Below, in pieces: positions 54,107 to 62,528 of a DNA stretch of 64,000 nucleotides. How positions within the stretch are numbered: the stretch's first letter is position 1; each line of letters begins with the position of its first letter. A program made the position numbers and the translations under genes. The notes below the pieces were generated by a model. The model made no database searches. It saw nothing but the letters and a program-made list of their open reading frames with translations, and was not told the DNA's origin. This stretch comes from Bacillota bacterium (GTDB lineage Bacteria > Bacillota > Clostridia > Acetivibrionales > DSM-1351): the NCBI GenBank assembly GCA_023433945.1, contig JAEYTP010000091.1:62001-126000 (forward strand), in the 5' to 3' direction.

Positions 54107-54327
54107 ATGAAACTCCTAAATAAAAATCTGTTTTAATTATACAACATTGTAAATAAAAGGTAAAACTATAATTATTTAAAAATATTAATATTGGAATAAT
54201 ATTTAAAGACAGAATAGTTTATTTATAAATGTTTAGAAAGAATATTTGAAAAGAACACTTAAAAAGAACATTTAAAACATTATTTAGCAAGATTATTTTA
54301 TATGGAATATTTTCCTCGAGGTATATA

Positions 54328-56331
54328 ATGAGTCTTAACATGAGCAACTTGCTTGATATAGAGAAGTACTTTTTGTTGGAATTATCCTATTGTGATAATG
54401 CCGATTATTCCAAAAGAGATATATCTGCGCAAAACCCAATATGCATTGAAGACTTCCTTGAGTCTGTACCTCAGTGCTATTGCTCCTGCGAAATTGGAGT
54501 CAGAAAAATGTATGGCAATGTTGAAATGTATATGAAGGATTTATATACCCGCCTCCGCAAGGTTTATGAAGAGAGTGATAATCTTAAGGATATAGAGATT
54601 ATTGGATATATAAATGATAACTACAATTTTTTGGGAAACACCGACAATAAGAAAAAATCAGGGCTGGTTGCGTTTGCCTTAAGAGATAGTGAAGGCAATG
54701 GAATGGTAATGTATAGAGGTTGTGAGCTAAATTACTTGAGCAATATTATTTTAGATTGGCCAAGTTGTGTTGCTGCGGCAATGGGATGCGTTACAAGTCA
54801 ACATAAAAAAGCGCTAGAATTTTTTGATAAATATATGGAGGGGCTATCAGGTGAGCACAATATAATAGGTCACTCAAAGGGTGGAAATCTTGCTACATAT
54901 GTATTTATTAACCGCAAAGATAACAATGTAAATTGTTATGTTGTAAATGCACAGCCTTATTGCTGGTTTGCAATGAGTGATGAACAGCGGGCTTGGCTAA
55001 AATCCAGTCAGTATGAATATATTGTGCACACTGATGACTTAACAAAGGCTGCAAGCTATGTCTCGTATGCGAGCAGAGTAATACCCCTCAACAGATATTT
55101 AAAGAAGGATACCATGACGAAACACTCCTTCTTTTCGGCAGGCTTTGATGACTATGGCAATCTCGAAGGAGGTAGAATTTTCAGGCAGACAGCAAGCCGT
55201 ATCCTAACACGAGTATTTCATGATTATTCATCAGAGAGCAGAAAGACAAAGGAGGAGTTACTTCAGCTTTTTAGGTCTCAAATGAAGGTAATTCGAAACT
55301 CGACAAGATTTTTGTCCATAGGTATGGATGAAATAATGCTTGCGCTCAATGCAGAGGCAGCAACTCTTTGGCTTATTTCAAATGAGCCCGATAGCAAGGG
55401 GCAATATATTTATCCATTCATGATAAAGGGGCCTATAAACGATGAACTATACAAGCTTAAGCTATACATGGGGGAGGGCTTAGCTTCCGATAGTGCTTTT
55501 AATGGAGCCGTCCACCTTATAGAAGATATGGGTAGCAACAGTCAGTATATGAATGGCATAGACAACTCCACTGGTTTTGTTAGCAAATCAACAGTGTGTG
55601 TGCCGCTTTGCTGTGATAATGGAACCATTATCGGTGCACTTCAGTTATTAAACAAAAAGGATAGTGCAGTATTCACAAAAGAAGACCTTGAGCTAGCTAC
55701 TGAGTTAGCTGGAATAATAGGTGATTTTATTGCTACTAGTAACACTCTGAATGAATCGAGAGATTTTACTCTCTTATCAATCCTACTTGATGAAAGAACC
55801 GTTTTCAAAATTGAAAGAAATCAGTTCTTGACCTTAGAATTTGATAACACCCACAAAAAGAATCAGTTTTACAATACTATAACAGGTTTGAAGCTACAAC
55901 CCAATGAAGCATTGCTGTTTAACAGGCAGAGGTTTCTGCCCCATGAAAGAATAAAGCTAGATAGTTTTAGACGGCTAGAGCTATCAGCAATGTTTATACA
56001 CCAGGAGGCAAGAATAAGTAAGGGAAGTGTCAAAAAGGCTCTATTATCAAAGCTATCCGAGGTAAAAGAAAAGGAGATAGATAAGAGCAGAATTCTTGAA
56101 AATGATAATATAAGGGATATTCTAGATAAAAGGGTTTTTGAGCTAACTGAGAATGAGTATATCCGCTATGAGTTTGAAAAAGCACTAATTATCAGGCCTA
56201 TGCTATTAATAGTTAACTATCCTGAGAAGCTGTTTGCGGATGTTATGGTGGAGCAGATAATGAGTAAGCTTAAGGAAATTGCCCAAAACAAAACTGCTGC
56301 TGTTGTGGTATTAAAGAACCGAGAAAGATAG
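54328..56331 (+). CDS. fusion: DUF2974 lipase-like, GAF, degenerate ABC-ATPase-like domain
   Basis: A 667-residue protein with three parts. Residues about 1-300 resemble the Mbeg1/DUF2974 alpha/beta hydrolase (MYRGCELNYL, NIIGHSKGGNLATYV with the serine). Residues about 330-480 form a GAF domain (EAATLWLISN, GFVSKSTVCVPLCCDNGTII). Residues about 490-667 read like an ABC ATPase end (RRLELSAMFI, ELTENEYIRYEFEKALIIRP, LLIVNYPEKLFADVM), but no Walker A is present. It is probably cytosolic, with a lipase-like activity tied to a small-molecule sensor. The ATPase part may be structural only. A bidirectional terminator follows. Confidence 0.72.
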   Translation: MSLNMSNLLDIEKYFLLELSYCDNADYSKRDISAQNPICIEDFLESVPQCYCSCEIGVRKMYGNVEMYMKDLYTRLRKVYEESDNLKDIEIIGYINDNYNFLGNTDNKKKSGLVAFALRDSEGNGMVMYRGCELNYLSNIILDWPSCVAAAMGCVTSQHKKALEFFDKYMEGLSGEHNIIGHSKGGNLATYVFINRKDNNVNCYVVNAQPYCWFAMSDEQRAWLKSSQYEYIVHTDDLTKAASYVSYASRVIPLNRYLKKDTMTKHSFFSAGFDDYGNLEGGRIFRQTASRILTRVFHDYSSESRKTKEELLQLFRSQMKVIRNSTRFLSIGMDEIMLALNAEAATLWLISNEPDSKGQYIYPFMIKGPINDELYKLKLYMGEGLASDSAFNGAVHLIEDMGSNSQYMNGIDNSTGFVSKSTVCVPLCCDNGTIIGALQLLNKKDSAVFTKEDLELATELAGIIGDFIATSNTLNESRDFTLLSILLDERTVFKIERNQFLTLEFDNTHKKNQFYNTITGLKLQPNEALLFNRQRFLPHERIKLDSFRRLELSAMFIHQEARISKGSVKKALLSKLSEVKEKEIDKSRILENDNIRDILDKRVFELTENEYIRYEFEKALIIRPMLLIVNYPEKLFADVMVEQIMSKLKEIAQNKTAAVVVLKNRER

Positions 56332-56340
56332 GGAATAATC

Positions 56341-56384
56341 TTGCTCGTGGAGAAATATAGACTAGATAATTCTCCACAAGCAAT
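56341..56384. terminator. bidirectional terminator between the GAF gene and the chemotaxis gene
   Basis: TTGCTCGTGGAGAA pairs with TTCTCCACAAGCAA (one mismatch) around a 14-base loop, between convergent genes. The right side continues with TTTACAGTTTA. Confidence 0.7.
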
Positions 56385-56400
56385 TTACAGTTTATCGGCA

Positions 56401-57939
56401 CTATTTATATGTTTCTGAATTGCTTATCTCTAACAGTTCGTTCGAAATATCATCAATAACTTGGAAGGAAGCGGCTATCTCCTCCATGGAAGCAGAGGCT
56501 TGCTGGGTGGAGCTTGCAATGGATTCAACCTCCTGAAGAGAATGCTTGGTTTGAGTCTTTATTTCTCCAATTATATCTGCAATTTTGTGCCCATACTCTG
56601 ATACCATGCTGCTTGATTGGGTAATTTCTTTAACCTTAACATTTGAAGTTGCCTGAAGGCTCTTTAGCTTTTCAAAGGATTTGCCAACAGTTCTAACTCT
56701 GTCGATTCCCTGCTTGATGGTATCTGCACCCATGTCTATTGATTTAACAGCGTTCTGCGTATCTACCTGAATTTCCTTTATGAGCTTTGAAATATCCTTT
56801 GCAAAGTTCGAGGATTGTTCAGCCAGCTTTCTGATTTCATCAGCAACTACAGCAAAGCCTTTTCCATGTTCACCTGCTCTTGCGGATTCTATTGCGGCAT
56901 TTAGTGCCAAGAGATTGGTTTGACTTGCTATACTGGTAATTATCTCTGTAATTTTTCCTATTTCTTCAGAAGCTTGTCCTAATCTGTTAATAAGTTCCTT
57001 GCTTTCCATTGAAGACGCTTCGATATCCTCCATATCTCCAATAGCTTGTGCTACAACTACTGAGCTATCCTCTGAGGCTGCATATGTAGCAGTTGAAATA
57101 TTGTACATTTCCTGTGACTGAAGGGCTATCTTCTCTAAAGCAGTTGAAATGCTGTCTACTGTCTGTGTTGTACTCTCTATATTGTTAAGATTCTTCTGAC
57201 AACCCTGTGCAGCTTCTGCAGCATTAGAAGCAATTACTGTATTGGCTTTAGTGGTTTCTTCTACAGTTGACGAAAGCTGTTGAACAGATTCATTAAGGAC
57301 AGATGACGCATTTGATGATTTATTCATTATCTCTTTTAGGTGGGAAAGAATGCCGGATTGCTCTTCAGCACCTACCATGTTGTCCAGTAATTTTCTAGTT
57401 CTCCTGGTCAATGTCATAAAGGTAAGTCCTAAAGCTATAAATTCAACCATAAAGCCCGAAGCATAAGCCATGTAGCTAGGTAATATCTCGCTAAACACTG
57501 TTGTGTTTAATTCGTCACCTATTCTGAAATAATTCGCAATTAATATGCAAGGAATACCCAGAATAAATGCAGTAGTAGTCAACCTACGGTCAAAATACAA
57601 GCAGCTAAGTGCTATTGGGAAAACATACACCATATAGATGCCAATATCTTTATTTGTTGCTAGAAGGCCAATAGAAAAAGTACTAAATATAACGGCTATA
57701 TATTTAATTATTCCGCTATTAACCTTCAAAATCCTCAGTATAAATGGAATTACAGATAGTATAAAACCAATGGATGATAGAAAAATAAGCCTATCTGGGT
57801 CAATTTTGAAAATATTGAGTGAGTTAACAATATAAATCAAAGGGAATACAACAAAGCCAATAGTAACTAGTACAGTGCAACCAAACTTGTTTGCTTCCAA
57901 CTCATTCTTAATAATAGTTGACGATTTTGAGACACTCAT
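56401..57939 (-). CDS. methyl-accepting chemotaxis protein
   Basis: A 512-residue receptor. The N-terminal third has about six membrane helices without a large outside domain. The cytoplasmic part carries the conserved hairpin tip EIITSIASQTNLLALNAAIE and SARAGEHGKGFAVVADEIRK. I chose the ATG at 57939 because AGGAGG stands just before it. The multi-helix input region suggests sensing of something in or near the membrane. Signals pass to CheA/CheW, encoded elsewhere. Confidence 0.9.
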   Translation of the reverse strand: MSVSKSSTIIKNELEANKFGCTVLVTIGFVVFPLIYIVNSLNIFKIDPDRLIFLSSIGFILSVIPFILRILKVNSGIIKYIAVIFSTFSIGLLATNKDIGIYMVYVFPIALSCLYFDRRLTTTAFILGIPCILIANYFRIGDELNTTVFSEILPSYMAYASGFMVEFIALGLTFMTLTRRTRKLLDNMVGAEEQSGILSHLKEIMNKSSNASSVLNESVQQLSSTVEETTKANTVIASNAAEAAQGCQKNLNNIESTTQTVDSISTALEKIALQSQEMYNISTATYAASEDSSVVVAQAIGDMEDIEASSMESKELINRLGQASEEIGKITEIITSIASQTNLLALNAAIESARAGEHGKGFAVVADEIRKLAEQSSNFAKDISKLIKEIQVDTQNAVKSIDMGADTIKQGIDRVRTVGKSFEKLKSLQATSNVKVKEITQSSSMVSEYGHKIADIIGEIKTQTKHSLQEVESIASSTQQASASMEEIAASFQVIDDISNELLEISNSETYK

Positions 57940-58096
57940 AACATCCTCCTGTGTAAAAAAAGCTATAATATTGGTCAATAATGTAATTATACTTTATAAT
58001 AAAGGAAATTTATAGTAAAAAATGCTATTTAATAGCAATATATTTTGTTGTTTGCTATGAGAAATATGTAAACATCATAGTACACCATGACCTATA

Positions 58097-58136
58097 AAAG
58101 GGCTTGTAAATCATATTCGAGTTACAAGCCCTTTTG
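58097..58136. terminator. terminator between the araR and chemotaxis loci
   Basis: GGGCTTGTAA pairs with TTACAAGCCC around a 12-base loop, with TTTT to the right. It could serve either side. Confidence 0.8.
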
Positions 58137-58213
58137 TAATGGAGAATTCATTTTATATTTTTAATTTTTTGTATATGATAACATTAGTGAAGGTCCTCTT
58201 AAGCAGTATGTCC

Positions 58214-59308
58214 TCAAACCTGCGAAGGGGGGACCTCAGCAAGAGAGCTCCTTTGAACCAAGTCTGGAGTAAATCTCTTTCCAGTACACGGCTCTTTACC
58301 ATTAATTATGTTAATAATCTGTAGTGCTGCTTCGTTGCCTAAAATCTCCTTGGGGTGTGCAAAGGTGGTTAGCCCAGGTACTACAAGCGCTGAAAGAGAA
58401 GAATCATCAAAGCTAACTATTGACATGTCCTTTGGTACATCTATATTGTTTCTCTTTAGAAGCTCTATCAGCATCACTGCAATCTGGTCATTGTAGCACA
58501 CTACTGCAGAACAGTCATTAAGTCTTTTCAATACAAGACTATCGGCAGCTCCTGAAAAAATGTCATTCATATCCTCAGTAACATACCATAAAACATTTTC
58601 AGCCTTTAGTGATAGGAAATGCTTTTGTAGGCCCTCGCTATATCCAAGGTATCTTAGGTGACCCTGAATATCGTCAGACTTAAATATTCCTGCAATATTT
58701 TTATGACCATACTGTATAGCGAGTTCTACTGCTCGACAACCGCTATCCTTATCATCCGGTGCTACAACGGGAAAGGAGCTACCTGGATAATACCCGTTAA
58801 TCATGACACATGGAATCCCGCTCTTCTCTATTTGCATATACAACTGAGAATTAGTATTGGGGAGAGCACTTTTTGAGGGTTCAATAATCAGCCCGTCAAC
58901 ACCGCGCTCCAGTAACCCCTTTATGACTGCCGCCTCAACCTCAGGCTTATTGTAGGTTATACCCAATTGCATAGTATAGCCGTTATCCATAAGGCAGGAA
59001 TCGATGCCTTGTATTATGTGAGGGAAGATATAGTCGCTGATGTAGGTGGTAATAACTCCTATAGTCTTTGTCTCAGGTCGGCTGCTTCTGACAGAAGATA
59101 TGTACGTACCACTTCCACGCGATCGGGTAACCGTGCCTTCATTTTCTAAAATAGATATCGCCTGCCTAACTGTGTGCCTACTCAAACTAAACATATTTGC
59201 TAGTTCATTTTCGGTGTAAAGCTTATCTCCAGGCAAAAGCTTTTTGTCCAATATTTCTCTTTTTATCCATTCTGCTAACCATTGATATTTCGGAATTCCA
59301 TTATTCAT
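58214..59308 (-). CDS. araR: AraR-type arabinose repressor (GntR-LacI fusion)
   Basis: A 364-residue regulator. Residues 1-70 form a GntR winged helix (YQWLAEWIKREILDKKLLPG, NELANMFSLSRHTVRQAISI). Residues about 80-364 are a LacI-type sugar-binding domain (KTIGVITTYISDYIFPHIIQ, DGLIIEP, VVCYNDQIAVML). This architecture is that of AraR in Firmicutes, released by L-arabinose. Arabinose-box-like sites lie in the promoter of the divergent esterase gene, and araA and a kinase follow. Confidence 0.9.
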   Translation of the reverse strand: MNNGIPKYQWLAEWIKREILDKKLLPGDKLYTENELANMFSLSRHTVRQAISILENEGTVTRSRGSGTYISSVRSSRPETKTIGVITTYISDYIFPHIIQGIDSCLMDNGYTMQLGITYNKPEVEAAVIKGLLERGVDGLIIEPSKSALPNTNSQLYMQIEKSGIPCVMINGYYPGSSFPVVAPDDKDSGCRAVELAIQYGHKNIAGIFKSDDIQGHLRYLGYSEGLQKHFLSLKAENVLWYVTEDMNDIFSGAADSLVLKRLNDCSAVVCYNDQIAVMLIELLKRNNIDVPKDMSIVSFDDSSLSALVVPGLTTFAHPKEILGNEAALQIINIINGKEPCTGKRFTPDLVQRSSLAEVPPSQV

Positions 59309-59382
59309 ATAGTATAACAGTCCCTTTTGTTAAGATAGAATTATTATAATTAAAAATTACTAAAAGTGCAACAAAATAGTGT

Positions 59383-59438
59383 TGACTAGTGCGTACAATT
59401 AAAATATACTTTTATTAAAAGATGTACGGACAAATTAA
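59383..59438 (+). promoter_or_regulatory. promoter with two AraR-like boxes
   Basis: TTGACT (59383-59388), 17 bases, TATACT (59406-59411). AGTGCGTACAATT (59389-59401) lies in the spacer. Reversed, ATTTGTCCGTACATCT (59437-59422) lies after the start site; it matches the AraR consensus ATTTGTACGTACAAAT closely. Both boxes flank the start region, as expected for repression by AraR. Confidence 0.75.
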
Positions 59439-59491
59439 GTCATAACAAAGTAATTAGATAGCGCATTATTAAAAAACTGAGGAGGAAAATC

Positions 59492-60259
59492 ATGTCTGTT
59501 TTACAAGTAAATTTTGCTTCCAAATCACTAAGAAGACAAGTTACATTTAATGCACTTCTACCGATAGATACCCAAAATGTTGGACAAATGAGATCTTTAT
59601 ACCTACTGCATGGCTATTCAGGTAATTATATGGATTGGATGTGTGGTACAAAAATTCAGGAATTGTCTCAGAGATTTAATATAGCGGTCTTTATGCCATC
59701 CGGAAACAACAGTTTTTACCTGGATGATTCAGATAAATATGAAAATTACGGTGAATATATTGGGGAGGAATTACCCGAATTTACTAGAAAGATGTTCCGC
59801 TTAAGCGATACTGTGCAGGACACTTGGATTGGTGGTTTATCTATGGGAGGTTATGGCGCTATTCGCAATGGCCTTAAGTACTCAAAAATATATGGTAGGA
59901 TAATAGCATTATCATCAGCATTAATTACAAATAGGGTTGCTAAAATTCCTGTGGGCTACAAGGATGGTATTGCTGATTACAATTACTATACAAGGGTATT
60001 TGGAGATTTAAGTCAACTTCTTGGTAGCGATAAAGACCCATTTGCTTTATATTCCAGTGTAAAAGTCAGTGATGCTCCCGTACCAAAGATTTATATGGCG
60101 TGTGGTACAGAGGACTTTCTGCTTGTCGAGAACAGAGAATACAGCCAGTTTTTGAAGGAGCAGAATGCAGATTTTACATATGTTGAAGCACCAGGAAACC
60201 ACAATATGGATTTTTGGAATGAATATATTGAAAAGGGCATAGAATGGGCTTTAAAGTAA
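59492..60259 (+). CDS. esterase of the tributyrin-esterase / EstA type
   Basis: A 255-residue serine hydrolase. The nucleophile lies in WIGGLSMGGYGAIRN, the oxyanion region in YLLHGYSGNYMDWM, the acid in ACGTEDFLL and the histidine in APGNHNMDFW. No signal peptide is present, so it works in the cytosol. Its promoter carries AraR boxes and arabinose genes follow, so it may remove acetyl or feruloyl groups from imported arabinose-containing oligosaccharides. AGGAGG precedes the ATG. Confidence 0.87.
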   Translation: MSVLQVNFASKSLRRQVTFNALLPIDTQNVGQMRSLYLLHGYSGNYMDWMCGTKIQELSQRFNIAVFMPSGNNSFYLDDSDKYENYGEYIGEELPEFTRKMFRLSDTVQDTWIGGLSMGGYGAIRNGLKYSKIYGRIIALSSALITNRVAKIPVGYKDGIADYNYYTRVFGDLSQLLGSDKDPFALYSSVKVSDAPVPKIYMACGTEDFLLVENREYSQFLKEQNADFTYVEAPGNHNMDFWNEYIEKGIEWALK

Positions 60260-60717
60260 TACTCATTTAAATCAGAAGAGTTGGTTGCCTTGACGTTCCT
60301 CCATCACAAAAGCCTGCTATTTGCTTAAAGATGTATAAAACGAAATAGATTTATATAGTTTGCAATATATTATATAGCCTGCATATAGTTTAAAATAGAT
60401 TTATAGTCTGCTGATACTCTGAAATAGATAGAAATAAGTTAGATAGTTTACAGTTTGAGATAGATTATATAAGCTGGAAATAGGTTAAATAGGCTGATGA
60501 TAGTTTGCAATAGATTATATAAGCTGGAAATAGGTTAAATAGGCTGATGATTGTTTGCAATAGATTATACAAACTGGAAATAGTTTATATAACTGTGAAT
60601 AGTTTATATAGTTTATAGAATTTTATAGTAGTAATGAATAATAGAATTTATTTTTGGATTGAAGTATGCTTATAATATACAAAAAATTTATTATATTGCT
60701 TTAGGAGGACTTAATTT
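60260..60717. repeat. intergenic region with 50-bp tandem repeat
   Basis: Two copies of a 50-bp unit (60461-60510 and 60511-60560) differ by a single base; a third, diverged copy follows to about 60608, and shorter related words (TAGATT, TATAGTTT) run back to about 60340. The unit begins TAGATTATATAAGCTGGAAA. A TATAAT at 60671 and AGGAGG at 60702-60707 belong to the next gene. No coding region. Confidence 0.88.
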
Positions 60718-62316
60718 ATGAGTGGAGATGTAAAGAATTCAATCATTAACGGAAAAACTTCCATAGGTATTGAGCTTGGATCAACAAGAATTAAAACAGT
60801 TCTGATAGGAGAAGATAATGCACCTATCGCATCAGGTAACCATGACTGGGAAAATACATATGCAAACAATATATGGACATATAGCATAGACGAAATCTGG
60901 AACGGTGTACAGAATAGCTATAAGAAGTTGACTGATAATGTGCAAAAGGAATTCGGAGTTGCTATAAATAAGGTTTCGGCCATTGGCTTTAGTGGCATGA
61001 TGCATGGCTATATGGCTTTTGATAAGTCTGGAAATCTGCTCACGCCATTTAGGACATGGAGAAATAACATTACAGGTGCTGCTTCAGAAGCACTGACACA
61101 GCTGTTTAATTACCCTATTCCTCAAAGATGGAGTATAGCGCACTTGTATCAAGCCATTCTTAACAATGAAGAGCATGTTGCACAAATTGATTATTTTACA
61201 ACTCTTGCAGGATATATACATTGGAAACTCACTGGAAACAAGGTGCTTGGAATAGGTGAAGCCTCTGGAATGTTCCCTATTGATCTGGAGAAAAAGTGTT
61301 TCTATGAAACTATGATTAAGCAGTTTAATGATAATATCAGTGATAAAAAGCTACCTTGGAAGCTAGAAAACATTCTCCCACGGGTACTGACCGCGGGTGA
61401 AAATGCAGGTACTCTTACAGCAGAAGGTGCAAAGCTTCTGGATGTGAGCGGACAGCTCGAAGCAGGTATTCTGCTTTGCCCACCTGAAGGCGATGCCGGT
61501 ACAGGAATGGTGGCTACAAACAGTGTCGCTGAGAGAACAGGTAATGTTTCAGCAGGTACATCAGTATTTGCTATGATTACTTTAGAGAAGGAACTCTCAA
61601 AGGTATACCCTGAAATTGATCTTGTAACTACTCCAACAGGTAAGCTGGTAGCAATGGCTCACTCAAATAACTGTACGTCCGATTATGATGCTTGGATATC
61701 TCTATTTGGAGAAGCAGCTAAAGCTCTTGGAATGGAAGTTAGCAAGCCGAAATTATATGACACTCTATTGGAGATGGCTCTTAAGGGAGATGCTGATTGT
61801 GGTGGATTGCTAGCTTATGGATATATTTCAGGCGAGCACATAACTCATTTTGAGGAAGGACGCCCACTCTTTGTACGTTCACAGGGAAGTAACTTTAATT
61901 TAGCTAATTTCATAAGAGTGAACTTATTTGCATCCCTAGGAGCATTAAAGACGGGACTTGATATTCTCATGAATCAGGAATATGTTAAGGTTGACAAAAT
62001 GTTGGGGCATGGAGGATTCTTCAAGACCAAATTAGTTGGTCAAAAAGTTATGGCGGCAGCTATAAATGCACCTGTTTCAGTTATGGAGACAGCAGGAGAG
62101 GGTGGCGCTTGGGGAATAGCTCTGTTAGCTGCATATGCTGCTAACCGTGGAGAGAACGAAACATTGGAGCAGTTCTTAGATAGCAAGGTATTCAGTGGAG
62201 AAAATGCTAGCACTGTTGAGCCTGATGCAGCGGACGTTGCAGGATTTAATGAGTTCATGAAGAGATATAAGGCAGGGTTGGCTATTGAGAGAGCGGCTGT
62301 AAATAGCCTTAAATAG
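60718..62316 (+). CDS. FGGY kinase, probable L-ribulokinase
   Basis: A 532-residue FGGY carbohydrate kinase (GIELGSTRIKTVLIGEDNAP, SAIGFSGMMHGYMAFDKSGN, GNVSAGTSVFAMI, GHGGFFKTKLVGQKVMAAAI, GEGGAWGIALLAAYA). It stands just before araA and after the AraR-regulated gene, so phosphorylation of L-ribulose is the most likely role. It is not close to the classical AraB sequence and could also be read as xylulokinase-like. AGGAGG precedes the ATG. Confidence 0.85.
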   Translation: MSGDVKNSIINGKTSIGIELGSTRIKTVLIGEDNAPIASGNHDWENTYANNIWTYSIDEIWNGVQNSYKKLTDNVQKEFGVAINKVSAIGFSGMMHGYMAFDKSGNLLTPFRTWRNNITGAASEALTQLFNYPIPQRWSIAHLYQAILNNEEHVAQIDYFTTLAGYIHWKLTGNKVLGIGEASGMFPIDLEKKCFYETMIKQFNDNISDKKLPWKLENILPRVLTAGENAGTLTAEGAKLLDVSGQLEAGILLCPPEGDAGTGMVATNSVAERTGNVSAGTSVFAMITLEKELSKVYPEIDLVTTPTGKLVAMAHSNNCTSDYDAWISLFGEAAKALGMEVSKPKLYDTLLEMALKGDADCGGLLAYGYISGEHITHFEEGRPLFVRSQGSNFNLANFIRVNLFASLGALKTGLDILMNQEYVKVDKMLGHGGFFKTKLVGQKVMAAAINAPVSVMETAGEGGAWGIALLAAYAANRGENETLEQFLDSKVFSGENASTVEPDAADVAGFNEFMKRYKAGLAIERAAVNSLK

Positions 62317-62528
62317 TATATAAAGATATGCAATGCTCTATTAGGTAAGACTGTAATGACTAATGCCTAAGTATAAAGTAGCGTTGTAAATATATCTGGT
62401 CTATCATATTTATATAAAAAAAGTTTAAACGAGTTATAAATTTACTGATTGAGTTATAAATTTTACAGAGCAAGGTGGAGTTACCCAGTATTAGAGTACT
62501 AAGTATGTTTTAAAAGGGGGATAAGAGT

